A stretch of 33,604 nucleotides of DNA from Burkholderiales bacterium (GCA_947451925.1 CANGAW010000035.1:1-33604); one strand, 5' to 3'. Shown: positions 1 through 8,414, numbered from the stretch's first letter. Program-made: numbers and translations. Notes: generated from the letters alone by a model not told the origin.

Positions 1-114
1 AAAGACGCTGGGTCCCCCTTCGGGCCACGTCCCGGCGTGCATGCCGGGGCGACAAGGGATAGTCAGCTAGCCCCGTAAACGTCGTCCCGGCGCAGGCCGG
101 GACCCAGTGACTTT
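1..114. repeat. Intergenic element with terminal inverted repeats
   Basis: Bases 1-16 and the reverse complement of bases 99-114 match at 14 of 16 positions (consensus AAAGTCACTGGGTCCC), so the stretch is bounded by inverted repeats. Between them are further GGGAC/GTCCC-rich palindromic pieces. A single-ended copy of the same motif occurs at 27592-27622. It may be a REP- or MITE-like dispersed repeat. The window begins inside or exactly at it, so the true left edge is unknown. Confidence 0.55.
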
Positions 115-157
115 AGTCAAACAACAAATATTCTCGCAGTGCCTGCCGCGTTATGCA

Positions 158-616
158 TCAAGCCGGCTTGTTCGACTTGCCACAGGCCGCATCGCGGCGT
201 TGATCGTCCAGCGTGTTGGAAGTGAAATCCCGCCACACATCAACTTCATTTTTTGTAAATACGACCTCACCGCTGCCCATTTTTCCTTCGTACCAGGAAA
301 ATTCAAGCATGCGTCTTTTGTTCTGATCGCACATATATTCAAAATGAACTTTAGTCGATGAAATCGATTTTCCTGACACGGCCTTTGGCTGCTTGAAATC
401 ATTCAGCGTCCAGACACTGCCGATTTTGTCTTTCAGCGCGGTGGTGTCGAAATCAACATAGGCGCTAAATTCACTGGGCACACTTGCGCTCCCTTCACCG
501 ATGCTCGTCCATTCGGCACTGGCATTCGCCATTGGCAACAGGGCAATCGTTGCCCACAGCAGTAATTGGCGTTTTGCGGTCAATGTTTTGACAGGCTTGC
601 GGGTGTTGGATGGCAT
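158..616 (-). CDS. Secreted protein of the surface-adhesin E-like type
   Basis: A 152-residue protein. A basic N-terminus (KTLTAKRQ) and a hydrophobic stretch end in ANASA before EW, which is a good signal peptide, so the mature part should be periplasmic or surface exposed. The body has the pattern of the small surface-adhesin protein E family: W-x2-I near the start, a Y-x-D-F-D segment, VWTLNDF, then a mid-chain Cys followed by a late Cys that could form a disulfide (CDQNKR and AACGKS). Family function is poorly defined; the name comes from an adhesin in Haemophilus. It follows the SUMF1-like gene on the same strand after about 60 bases and may be cotranscribed. Family assignment is by pattern only. 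Confidence 0.7.
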   Translation of the reverse strand: MPSNTRKPVKTLTAKRQLLLWATIALLPMANASAEWTSIGEGSASVPSEFSAYVDFDTTALKDKIGSVWTLNDFKQPKAVSGKSISSTKVHFEYMCDQNKRRMLEFSWYEGKMGSGEVVFTKNEVDVWRDFTSNTLDDQRRDAACGKSNKPA

Positions 617-678
617 AGTTCAAAATCCTTCATGAGCAAAAAATGCGTGGGAATAGAAAAAAAATTCTGACAGCTTGT

Positions 679-1452
679 TCAATTGGTTCGGGCGACGCGC
701 AAACCGATAAATTCATAACGGCTGGTTGGCGAATAGCGGAAGCGATAGGCCGAGCGATGAAACTGCGGCAAATTGATCCATGAGCCACCCCTGACGATGC
801 GCCTTGAGCAGTCGCCGCTGATCCAGGCGCTGCCATCTTGCGGGGCATCTTCATAATCAATATGCCAGCAATCCGCTATGCGTTCCCAGACGTTGCCGTG
901 CATGTCAAACAAGCCCAAAGCATTCGGCTTTTTCATGCCCACCGGATGAGAGGTGCCGCCCGCATTTTTTTCTGTCCACGCATACTGATCGAGTGCGGAT
1001 TCTTCATCGCCAAATGAATAGAGTGTGCTGCTGCCTGCGCGGGCGGAAAATTCCCATTCGGCCTCGGTCGGTAAACGGTACTGCTTGCCTGTTTTTTCAC
1101 TCAGCTTGCGTACAAATTCTTGCGCCTCGTCCCAGCTTATATTTTCAACAGGCAGCGTTGCGCCTTGATGAACACTGGGATTGTGACCCATGATTGCCTG
1201 CCATTCTGTTTGCGTGACCTCATAGCGGCCAAGCGAGAAGGCTTTTATGTTGACCGTATGCCTGGGCAGTTCTTCGAACTCGCCAGTGCTGCCAGCAGCA
1301 GACGCAGAGCCCATTTGAAAATTGCCTGCAGGGATGGCGAGCATCTGCGGGCAGTCAGCGCAATCCGTGAAGGCGGCGTTTGCTTCCTGGCTGTAGACGG
1401 GATTCAGATGACTGATGCATAAAGCAGTCATGACGATCAGAGTTTTATTCAT
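679..1452 (-). CDS. Secreted SUMF1/FGE-domain protein without the catalytic cysteines
   Basis: A 257-residue protein with a signal peptide (MNKTLIVMTALCISHLNPVYSQ) followed by a formylglycine-generating-enzyme-like fold. Visible landmarks are IPAGNFQMGS, the RYEVTQTEW segment, the LPTEAEWEFSARAG segment, FDMHGNVWE and RIVRGGSW close to the C-terminus, ending in FIGLRVART. True sulfatase-activating enzymes carry two active-site cysteines after the RGGSW block; here that stretch reads FHRSAYRFRY and has none. The protein is therefore unlikely to make formylglycine. It resembles the many periplasmic SUMF1-family proteins of unknown or other function. An early DCADC motif lies just before the domain. 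No sulfatase gene is present in the window. Confidence 0.85.
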   Translation of the reverse strand: MNKTLIVMTALCISHLNPVYSQEANAAFTDCADCPQMLAIPAGNFQMGSASAAGSTGEFEELPRHTVNIKAFSLGRYEVTQTEWQAIMGHNPSVHQGATLPVENISWDEAQEFVRKLSEKTGKQYRLPTEAEWEFSARAGSSTLYSFGDEESALDQYAWTEKNAGGTSHPVGMKKPNALGLFDMHGNVWERIADCWHIDYEDAPQDGSAWISGDCSRRIVRGGSWINLPQFHRSAYRFRYSPTSRYEFIGLRVARTN

Positions 1453-2201
1453 GCTTTTACAGTTGTTGGCGACGAGCGCTAAAGGTAGTGGATGTCTGGC
1501 GATATGTCGATCAAGTGCTGTTCAAAATTTTCCCGAATCGCCGGAAAAATATTCATCAATGCGATTTGCCCCGAGTAGATAATTTTCAACAGTCGGTGCA
1601 AAAGCTTCAAGAGAATGAATCTATACAAAATAATTGAAACACGTTAGGCTGAAAAAGCCGAATCGTATTCGGTGATTTGATTTTTAATCTCCCGTATTTT
1701 CAAGCCGTCTTTATTGACGGCTTTTTTTTGTTCAGATTTCACTGATCATGAATGAAAAATGTATCTTTTAACTTCATCAGTTTGTCTATGAGAATGCGGG
1801 AAAAAATACGGAAATTGAAATTGTTTAGCTCATGTTATTAATGCCAACTTTTTAAATTATATTGCGACAGCAGGTGTTGGGCAGTGAAGCTTCATTTGCA
1901 CATGAAATGCGGATTCTTGTCAGGAAAACAAAGTACTTGCGGTGAGCATTTTTAAGGCACTTAAGCCTGCATTAAGCGGCGCTTATGTAAATCGAAAGGA
2001 CAGTTGAATTCGTCTGACTGTATCTTGATGGCTTGAAACCGCAGCTGATAGTGATTCACTGTTAGATGTTTAATTGGGTTCAAAAAAGCCGCTAATTCTG
2101 GAAATTGACTTTTCATAACTGACGGTTTAACTTATCTCTGGCTAACAAGAGAAAATTTTTTTTAGCTAAATTCTGATAATAATTAAAGAGGGGACAAAGC
2201 C
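1453..2201. other. 749-base gap before the PQQ dehydrogenase
   Basis: I find no convincing protein gene here. The stretch is AT-rich, as expected for a promoter region of a strongly expressed dehydrogenase. It contains two adjacent hairpins at 1658-1672 and 1702-1729, described separately, that may form the 3' part of a small RNA. The final 40 bases carry a good ribosome binding site, AAAGAGGGGA at 2185-2194, just before the ATG at 2202. Confidence 0.6.
1658..1729 (+). terminator. Orphan hairpin plus intrinsic terminator
   Basis: A 6-bp hairpin (CCGAAT, loop CGT, ATTCGG) at 1658-1672 is followed by an 8-bp stem AAGCCGTC/GACGGCTT with a six-base loop at 1702-1723 and then a run of T to 1729. 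This is a textbook Rho-independent terminator on the plus strand. No plus-strand gene lies upstream of it within the window, so it may end a small RNA. Confidence 0.7.
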
Positions 2202-4019
2202 ATGAAAGAATCGGGTAAAGCCGCGCTCGCAGCACTAGGAGTGGTATTGGCAGGAGCAGTCATTTCGACATCTTCTGTTGCAGGTGATGTAACGTCAGAG
2301 CGCTTGATTAACAGTGAAGCTGAACCAGGCAACTGGCTCAATCACCACGGCAATCTGGAAGCACATCGTTTTTCCGGCCTTGACCAAATTAATACCAAAA
2401 ATATTAAGAACCTGAAAGTCGCGTTCACGTGGGCTATGGGTGGTACACAAGGTGGCGGTAAAGACGTCATTCAATATCAATACGCTGGTCTGGAAGGCAC
2501 GCCTGTTGCTGAAGATGGTTTCCTCTACATCACCACTGGTTGGGGTGTGGTTACCAAGCTCGACACACGCGGCGGGATTCCACGTCAGATCTGGCAATAC
2601 AATCCATCACCAGACCGCGACTATGCGACCACTGTTGCTTGCTGCGGTATTAACAACCGTGGTGCGGTTTTTGCCGGCAACATGATCATTTCGCCGGTCA
2701 TCGACGGTCGTATCATTGCCCTGAACAAGGTCGACGGTTCGAAAATCTGGGAAGCGCAAGTCGCCGATCCAGGCAAATCGGAAGTTATTACCGGTGCACC
2801 GCTGATCGTCAAAGACATGGTCATCACTGGTATGGCTGGTGCTGAGTACGGTGTTCGCGGCTGGCTCGAAGCGCTGGACCTGAAAACAGGTAAGCGTCGC
2901 TGGAGAACTTACACCATTCCTGGTCCTGGCGAGCCTGGCCATGAAACATGGAAAGACAAGAACGGCGCATGGAAAACCGGCGGCGGCTCAACCTGGGTGA
3001 CGGGTTCTTATGATCCTGAACTCAACCTGATCGTCTGGGGTACCGCTAACCCAGGTCCTGACTGGGACAATGCCTATCGTCCAGGCGACAACCTGTGGAC
3101 CGACAGTACCATTGCTCTGGATGCCGATACCGGCAAGATCAAATGGGGCTTCCAACACACGCCAAATGACCCGTACGACTTTGACTCGGTTTCCGAGAAC
3201 ACCTTCGTCGATACCCAAGTCAACGGCAAATTCACCCGCGCTACCATCCATGCAAACCGTAACGGTTACGCGTATGCACTGGACCGTAAAACCGGTGAAT
3301 GCCTGTGGGGTACACAGTTCGTCGACAAGCTGAACTGGTCGGGCGGTCTTGACGCAAAATGTAAGCCAAATGCTTACGATCCTAAGTCCGATGTTCAGGC
3401 TTACATGAAGGGCACGTCTGCTCAGCGCGGCACGGCAACCAAGGGCCGTGGCACGATTGACGGCGTCCTGGAGCCAGGTCACATGGGTGGTAAGAACTGG
3501 CCGCCAACGTCGTACAGCCCACATACCGGCATGTACTACATTCCGACCATTGAAGGCTGTAACAAGGCGTTTGCCGAAGTCACCGTTCCTGGTGCTCTGA
3601 AGCCACGTAACCTGTTCCTGGGCGGCGCACCGTTCTCGACATTCGAAGATCCAAACTGCGGCCGTATCACCGGCAGTATCACGGCTATCGAAGTCGCCAG
3701 CGGCAAAGTCACCAAAAAGGCTTACATGAAGCACCCACAACTCGGCGGCTTGCTGTCGACTGCTGGTGGTCTGGTGTTCTCGGGCTATGCTGAAGGTCAG
3801 GTTGTTGCACACGACGCCAGCACGCTGGAAGAACTGTGGAAGTTTGAAACGGGTTCCGCAATCAATGCGCCACCTATGAGCTACATGGCTGACGGCAAGC
3901 AATACATTGCTATCGAAGTGGGCCTCGGCGGTGCATGGCCACAGTGGTTTGTCACTGCTACGCCAGAACTGAAGAGCCAAGTTCCTAGCAACATGCTGTA
4001 TGTTTTCGCACTGCCTTAA
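2202..4019 (+). CDS. PQQ-dependent methanol/ethanol-type alcohol dehydrogenase, lanthanide-type site
   Basis: A 605-residue periplasmic quinoprotein that should oxidise a primary alcohol with pyrroloquinoline quinone and pass electrons to a cytochrome c. Residues 1-28 form a signal peptide ending SSVAG. The eight-bladed propeller landmarks are present: the adjacent cysteine pair C147-C148 (VACCGINNRG), metal ligand E215 (GAEYGVRG), PQQ-stacking W265 (GSTWV), ligand N283 (GTANPGPD) and catalytic D326. Position 328 is also Asp (YDFDS). In this family an Asp two residues after the catalytic Asp marks lanthanide-using enzymes (XoxF, ExaF/PedH), whereas calcium enzymes have Ala or Ser. The start is fixed by AAAGAGGGGA seven bases upstream. 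The cytochrome gene follows. XoxF versus ethanol-type specificity cannot be settled by eye. Confidence 0.93.
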   Translation: MKESGKAALAALGVVLAGAVISTSSVAGDVTSERLINSEAEPGNWLNHHGNLEAHRFSGLDQINTKNIKNLKVAFTWAMGGTQGGGKDVIQYQYAGLEGTPVAEDGFLYITTGWGVVTKLDTRGGIPRQIWQYNPSPDRDYATTVACCGINNRGAVFAGNMIISPVIDGRIIALNKVDGSKIWEAQVADPGKSEVITGAPLIVKDMVITGMAGAEYGVRGWLEALDLKTGKRRWRTYTIPGPGEPGHETWKDKNGAWKTGGGSTWVTGSYDPELNLIVWGTANPGPDWDNAYRPGDNLWTDSTIALDADTGKIKWGFQHTPNDPYDFDSVSENTFVDTQVNGKFTRATIHANRNGYAYALDRKTGECLWGTQFVDKLNWSGGLDAKCKPNAYDPKSDVQAYMKGTSAQRGTATKGRGTIDGVLEPGHMGGKNWPPTSYSPHTGMYYIPTIEGCNKAFAEVTVPGALKPRNLFLGGAPFSTFEDPNCGRITGSITAIEVASGKVTKKAYMKHPQLGGLLSTAGGLVFSGYAEGQVVAHDASTLEELWKFETGSAINAPPMSYMADGKQYIAIEVGLGGAWPQWFVTATPELKSQVPSNMLYVFALP

Positions 4020-4034
4020 GTCGTAAGTAGAGGT

Positions 4035-4061
4035 CGGGCTGGTGAACATTTCACCAGCCCG
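4035..4061 (+). terminator. Perfect 12-bp hairpin between dehydrogenase and cytochrome genes
   Basis: CGGGCTGGTGAA, loop CAT, TTCACCAGCCCG forms an uninterrupted 12-bp stem beginning 15 bases after the dehydrogenase stop codon. Only three T residues follow, so it may be a partial terminator or a stabiliser of the upstream mRNA rather than a full stop. The cytochrome gene starts 55 bases later. Confidence 0.65.
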
Positions 4062-4116
4062 TTTCACTGATCTCCTGATCAGAATTTATTAGTAAACAAT
4101 ATCAAAGGTTGAATGT

Positions 4117-4494
4117 ATGAAAGGTTTCAGCTCAAATTTTAAGTCGGTGCTGGCTGCCGCTTTTTCTGTTGTCACTTTGTTTGCCGCATTGCCGTCCGTG
4201 GCGGCAGCTGAGGAAGAAGATCGTCCTGTTATCAAAGTACCGCGAGGCGGCGGTCGTGAGACGTTCACAAAGAATTGCACTACTTGCCATATGCCAGATG
4301 GTCGTGGCGGGCAAAATGAAGGTGGTTACGGCGCGGACCTGCGCGTGACCAAACTATCGGAAGATGAAGTCGTGAAAACCATCACCGAAGGTCGTCAGGG
4401 AAAAGGTATGCCTTCATTCAAAGGCATGATTGATGACGAAAAAATTCGTATGCTGGCGCAGTTTATTAAAGATGATCTGCGTTTGAAGAACTAA
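4117..4494 (+). CDS. Periplasmic c-type cytochrome, probable electron acceptor of the PQQ dehydrogenase
   Basis: A 125-residue protein. A signal peptide ends near SVAAA-EEE (about residue 31). A single heme c site CTTCH is at residues 54-58, and the likely axial methionine is M98 in GKGMPSF. The length, one heme and an acidic mature N-terminus fit small class I cytochromes that act like the cytochrome cL/XoxG partners of quinoprotein alcohol dehydrogenases. The gene lies directly downstream of such an enzyme on the same strand, separated only by a hairpin, so a partnership is likely but inferred. A paired hairpin terminator follows the stop codon. Confidence 0.88.
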   Translation: MKGFSSNFKSVLAAAFSVVTLFAALPSVAAAEEEDRPVIKVPRGGGRETFTKNCTTCHMPDGRGGQNEGGYGADLRVTKLSEDEVVKTITEGRQGKGMPSFKGMIDDEKIRMLAQFIKDDLRLKN

Positions 4495-4510
4495 TTAATA
4501 AGTATATTTT

Positions 4511-4566
4511 CCCGCCATGAAAATGGCGGGACTTTAAAGGCTGTTGCGATTTTTGCGACAGCCTTT
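4511..4566. terminator. Two consecutive hairpins between convergent genes
   Basis: CCCGCCAT-GAAA-ATGGCGGG (4511-4530) is followed by AAAGGCTGT...ACAGCCTTT (4536-4566) with T-rich sequence after it. They lie between the plus-strand cytochrome gene and the convergent minus-strand gene ending at 4575. The second one probably acts in both directions. Confidence 0.7.
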
Positions 4567-4574
4567 TATTTTGC

Positions 4575-5045
4575 TTATTTGGTTTTAAGTGTGGCGCGTT
4601 CTGCGTCAGTCATTCGTTGTGACAGTTTTTCCAGCAGGCCGTTCATATCCAGTCGTGCATAGCGTTCGTTATTGGCAATCGCTTCTTCGACCCAGTGATA
4701 CGCCTCCAGATAATTTTTATGACCGCCCATGCCGATTTGCATGTAGATCATTTTCATCAGCACTTTACCGTTCTTGTTTTTGCGTTCGACCAGTTTCTTG
4801 CCCAGTGCACGGGCTTCTGTCAGGTCGCCAATTTCCCGTCCATGGTCATACGCATCACGGCCCTGAATGAAGAGCGCCATGCTTTCATTTTCGTAATCGC
4901 ACTTTTTGATATCGTCGGTCGGGCAGACAAACGCATCTTCTTCTGCGTGCGCAGGGGCAGTGATGCTGCCACAGCCGATAGTCAGTAATGCGGCAAGCAA
5001 TAGGGACAATTTTGGTGAACGGGACTTTCTTTTCAATGGGGTCAT
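4575..5045 (-). CDS. Small secreted protein of unknown function
   Basis: A 156-residue protein that I do not recognise. The N-terminus is basic (KRKSRSPK), followed by a hydrophobic helix and APAHA before EED, a good signal-peptidase I site. A cysteine in LLTIGCGS could be a poor lipobox. The mature part has a Cys pair (FVCPTDD and KKCDYEN), then mostly helix-forming sequence such as GDLTEARALGKKLVERKNK and YLEAYHWVEEAI, which suggests short TPR/Sel1-like helical hairpins. Its position beside the dehydrogenase-cytochrome pair may be chance, since it is on the opposite strand. Confidence 0.7.
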   Translation of the reverse strand: MTPLKRKSRSPKLSLLLAALLTIGCGSITAPAHAEEDAFVCPTDDIKKCDYENESMALFIQGRDAYDHGREIGDLTEARALGKKLVERKNKNGKVLMKMIYMQIGMGGHKNYLEAYHWVEEAIANNERYARLDMNGLLEKLSQRMTDAERATLKTK

Positions 5046-5097
5046 CGCGGTCTCTGTAGTTATATGGGGCGTTGCATTACGCTAAATTGAAACGGTA

Positions 5098-5125
5098 ATT
5101 CTTCCGTCCTGCTGACCGGAAGAAT
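5098..5125. repeat. Nine-bp inverted repeat in an intergenic gap
   Basis: ATTCTTCCG at 5098-5106 pairs with CGGAAGAAT at 5117-5125 around a ten-base loop. It lies between two minus-strand genes. There is no T-run on the transcribed side, so a regulatory or operator role is as likely as termination. Confidence 0.4.
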
Positions 5126-5176
5126 GAAAAAAAACTTATAAATTGATTGAGAAAAAAACAAAATTACGAAGAAATA

Positions 5177-5680
5177 TTATTTGGACTTGCCAGCCATCTC
5201 ATCGATAAATTTACCGGCCTTGGCGCTGTCGTAATAATAAACAACCGAGCTGAAGCGGCCGCCGGTATCCATTTCATAAACACCAACCATATCAATTTTG
5301 ACATTATCACCGGTCGCTTTATGGATGGCATCCCAGGTAAAAATAACAGCAGCTGAACGGCCGCCGACGATCATTTTTTTGACAACGTACTTAGCTTTGA
5401 AATTTTTGAATTCCGATTCGAAGTATTCGCCAAAACGCTTTTTGCCGGTTTCGCTGGAAAGCGGACTTTGACGCGTGACATTGTCAGAGAAATATTTAAG
5501 CCAGCCACTCGCGTCGCTGGTCTCCATGGATTGATTGTATTCGTCCATGGCCTGATTAATGATGTGCTCGACTTGCATCTCGACAGAACCAGTGGCCAGT
5601 GCTGCATTCGAGAATAAACCGCCGAGCGACAGCACGACGATGCCCAGGCAATGACGGATGGTGCGACCAGAACTAATCAT
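5177..5680 (-). CDS. Secreted NTF2/SnoaL-like protein
   Basis: A 167-residue protein with a signal peptide (hydrophobic segment CLGIVVLSLGGLFSNAALA). The mature part looks like the cone-shaped NTF2/SnoaL-like fold. It has an initial helix with VEHIINQAMDEYNQSMETSD, then ASGWLKYFSDNV, a middle helix FGEYFESEFKNFKAKYVVKK, and beta strands such as SAAVIFTWDAIHKATGD and VYYYDSAKAGKFIDE. Such domains bind small hydrophobic ligands or catalyse simple reactions, and no specific activity can be named. It is a single gene with its own upstream region. Confidence 0.7.
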   Translation of the reverse strand: MISSGRTIRHCLGIVVLSLGGLFSNAALATGSVEMQVEHIINQAMDEYNQSMETSDASGWLKYFSDNVTRQSPLSSETGKKRFGEYFESEFKNFKAKYVVKKMIVGGRSAAVIFTWDAIHKATGDNVKIDMVGVYEMDTGGRFSSVVYYYDSAKAGKFIDEMAGKSK

Positions 5681-5957
5681 GAAATATTTCCTCTTGCAAT
5701 TGGTAGATTAAACGGAATAAATGCAGGCTACATTTAAAAAACAAGTCCGGGAATTGCGGCACTATTTCCACACTACCCGGCTGGTTAAAATATCATTTAT
5801 AAAAGTGGTTTGCTATAAAAATCGCTTGATCTTTTCGATCAAAATTTTCATAGTTAATGGTGTGATTTATTCACTACTTCCTGCTGCATATTTATTGATT
5901 CAGACATGCAGTTTTCAGCGTTCCGGTTTTGATTTTTTTAATACTGACTAAATATAT

Positions 5958-6857
5958 ATGAAAGCTCAAGAGCCAGTCTGGCTTGAAGTTGCACTCAACG
6001 GCCCCTGGTCGCAAGAACGCCAGCCCGGCATTCCTGTTAGCGCCGACGATATCGTTGCGCAAGCGCTGGCATGCGCTGCCGAGGGGGCTGCGATTATTCA
6101 TTTTCATCCTTACGATGAAAGCACTGGCCGTCAGTCCGATGACTTCGCCATTTACGCCGCCATCATTGAAAGAATCCGCGCAAAAGCCGATGTCATTTGT
6201 TACGGCACCCTGCCGTTTGCCGGCGACATTGATGCACGCGTGCCCTTGACGCCTGCCCAGCGCTTCGCTGCTGTCGAACAGCTGGCGCAAGCCGGTCTGA
6301 TTGAATGGACCGTGGTCGACCCCGGTTCCACCAATATCACTAGTCGCGCCGATCTGGCTAGCGGCAAGCAAGGGTTTGTTTATGCCAATCCCGAGAGCCA
6401 TATTCGTTATGGACTGGATTTGTGTCAGCGCTTGGATTTGGTGCCCTCTTACGCGATTTACGAGCCCGGTTTCATGCGTCTTGGCGCGGCCCTGCAACGT
6501 CAGTGCGCGCCGCAACTTTCCCCAATTTATCGCTTGATGTTTTCAGACAGTTTTACGTTTGGATTTCCTCCCCAGCCTTGGGCAATCGATGCCTATCTGA
6601 AGCTGTTGCAGATTGAAGCGCCGGATGCGCCATGGATGATTGCCGGACTCGGTGTGCAAATCGATTCACTGATCGAACAAACGGTAAGCAACGGAGGCCA
6701 TGTACGCGTTGGTTTGGAAGACGCGCCAATGGGTTGGCGTATTTCAAATATTGAACAGGTGCGCTCAGCAAGACGGCGCATTGAATCTTCGGGTGCACGG
6801 CTGGCCACGGCGGCAGATGTCAGGAAAAAATTGAAGACGACGTCGCTGACTAAATAA
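5958..6857 (+). CDS. Beta-keto acid cleavage enzyme (BKACE, DUF849 family)
   Basis: A 299-residue enzyme of the 3-keto-5-aminohexanoate-cleavage family. In this family a zinc-bound beta-keto acid reacts with acetyl-CoA to give acetoacetate and a new CoA thioester. The N-terminal strand WLEVALNGPW corresponds to the usual first barrel strand. The HxH zinc pair is H48 and H50 in IIHFHPYD, and the family C-terminal block GGHVRVGLED is at residues 246-255. The length is typical. Substrate specificity in this family varies widely and cannot be read from the sequence. It heads a plus-strand run of four genes that may form a small catabolic operon. Confidence 0.88.
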   Translation: MKAQEPVWLEVALNGPWSQERQPGIPVSADDIVAQALACAAEGAAIIHFHPYDESTGRQSDDFAIYAAIIERIRAKADVICYGTLPFAGDIDARVPLTPAQRFAAVEQLAQAGLIEWTVVDPGSTNITSRADLASGKQGFVYANPESHIRYGLDLCQRLDLVPSYAIYEPGFMRLGAALQRQCAPQLSPIYRLMFSDSFTFGFPPQPWAIDAYLKLLQIEAPDAPWMIAGLGVQIDSLIEQTVSNGGHVRVGLEDAPMGWRISNIEQVRSARRRIESSGARLATAADVRKKLKTTSLTK

Positions 6858-6874
6858 AACTTCCAAGGTTAATA

Positions 6875-8293
6875 ATGCTGCAAGTGCTGCACACTAAGTC
6901 AATCCTGCCTCTGCTCTGTCTGTTTGCATTGCTGCTGTTTGCGCTGCCTTTCAATAATGCGAAATCGGACACCGATTTGCCCGAGTGTTTTTGGAACCCA
7001 TCGAAAAAGCAATGCACCGCCGAGGATCAGTTGTATGTGCAGCCAGTTGCTGAACTCAATGCAAAGCAAATGCAGCGCTTTGAAGAAGGCTTGAAATTAT
7101 TCAAAGCGCCGTGGACGGTGTTTCCGCTAATCGATGGCGAGTGGGGCCTGGGCCCGACCTTCATTGCCAGCTCCTGCACCGGTTGCCATGTCAATGCCGG
7201 ACGCGGTGCCACCGTTGATGCCTCCAACAAAGTCATTGTCGAGCAGCTGGTCAGGATTTCTGTTCCCAGTGCGGTCGATTCCGGTGAGCCGGTGGCGCAT
7301 CCGCTGTATGGCAGACAGCTGCAAGTGTTCAGTATTTTCGGTGAATCGCTGAGCCGTCCTGCAACAGGTGAAGCCGAAGTTTATGTGGACTGGATTGAAC
7401 AGAAAAAAGCCCTGGCTGATGGTACCGAGATTGCGCTGCGTCGGCCGCAGATTCGCATTGCCAATCCGGTGTTTGGCGAACTTGGTGCTTCCACCATGAT
7501 GTCCTTGCGGAACACGCCGGTGTTGCTGGGTTTGGGCTATCTCGATGCAGTGCCGGAAGAAGCGATTTTGAATCTGGCAGCGCAGCAAAAAGCGCAGGGA
7601 TTGAATGGCCGTCCGAATTACGTCAAAGACGACATCAGCGGCAAACTCAGTCTGGGGCGTTTTGGCTGGAAAGCCAACCAGCCAACATTGAAGCAGCAAG
7701 TAGCAGCGGCCCATATCGGCGACATGGGCATTACTTCCTCGCTGTATGAAGAACAAAATTGTCCCAAGCCACAAGCGCAATGTCTGGCTGCGCATCAAAC
7801 CGGCAAGCATGAGTTGAGCGATGCGACCTGGGATGCGATTACGCTGTTTTTAGCCTATGTCGAAGCGCCGCCGCAACCAAAAACAGAGCACACCCGGTTT
7901 GCACAAGGCGAAAAACTATTTCAGGCGGCGGGTTGCAATGGTTGTCACGTTGCCGAGTTAAAAACCGGCAGTTTTCCAGCCATGCCGGCCATTGAAAACA
8001 AACGCTTTGCGCCTTATACCGACTTGCTGCTGCATGACATGGGCGAGGCACTGGCAGACAATCGTCCGGATTTTCTGGCCAGTGGCCGCGACTGGCGAAC
8101 CGCGCCCTTGTGGGGAATTGGCTTATCAAAGCGCGTCAATGGCAGCACCAACTTTTTGCATGATGGCCGCGCACGTTCTGTGACCGAGGCGATTTTATGG
8201 CACGGCGGCGAATCGGAAAAATCCAGAGAAAAATTCGCCCATCTCAATAAAGCCGAACGGGACTTGCTGGTTGATTTCGTTAACGCGCTGTAG
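6875..8293 (+). CDS. Di-heme cytochrome of the DUF1111 putative peroxidase family
   Basis: A 472-residue secreted protein. A hydrophobic signal segment covers residues 10-29. Two heme c motifs are visible: CTGCH at 101-105 and CNGCH at 354-358. The region around the second heme (EKLFQAAGCNGCHVAEL) and the C-terminal DWRTAPLWGIGL and FLHDGRARSVTEAILWHGGE blocks are characteristic of the DUF1111 di-heme oxidoreductases, which are related to bacterial cytochrome c peroxidases. It starts 17 bases after the beta-keto acid cleavage gene, so cotranscription is likely. It may be a periplasmic redox partner or an oxidase for the pathway, but its substrate is unknown. Confidence 0.88.
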   Translation: MLQVLHTKSILPLLCLFALLLFALPFNNAKSDTDLPECFWNPSKKQCTAEDQLYVQPVAELNAKQMQRFEEGLKLFKAPWTVFPLIDGEWGLGPTFIASSCTGCHVNAGRGATVDASNKVIVEQLVRISVPSAVDSGEPVAHPLYGRQLQVFSIFGESLSRPATGEAEVYVDWIEQKKALADGTEIALRRPQIRIANPVFGELGASTMMSLRNTPVLLGLGYLDAVPEEAILNLAAQQKAQGLNGRPNYVKDDISGKLSLGRFGWKANQPTLKQQVAAAHIGDMGITSSLYEEQNCPKPQAQCLAAHQTGKHELSDATWDAITLFLAYVEAPPQPKTEHTRFAQGEKLFQAAGCNGCHVAELKTGSFPAMPAIENKRFAPYTDLLLHDMGEALADNRPDFLASGRDWRTAPLWGIGLSKRVNGSTNFLHDGRARSVTEAILWHGGESEKSREKFAHLNKAERDLLVDFVNAL

Positions 8294-8414
8294 TGCGGGT
8301 CTGTTTGCAGGTGAAAAATATTGCTCTCAACGCGCAAGGGATTTGTTTGACCTATTGCCCTTAAAACTTCTAAGGTGAGCATCTTATCCATTGACTCTGA
8401 CAGATGGCATACCC

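Noticed and set aside
679..1452. A functional formylglycine-generating enzyme
   Set aside because: Both active-site cysteines are missing and no sulfatase gene is nearby.
2988..4067. A 359-codon open frame antisense to the PQQ dehydrogenase gene
   Set aside because: It mirrors a clearly coding gene with strong codon bias, shows no family likeness and has an unnatural composition. It is an open-frame shadow.
5721..5951. A 76-codon plus-strand frame before the BKACE gene
   Set aside because: No ribosome site, no signal or domain, and it runs through AT-rich promoter-like sequence.
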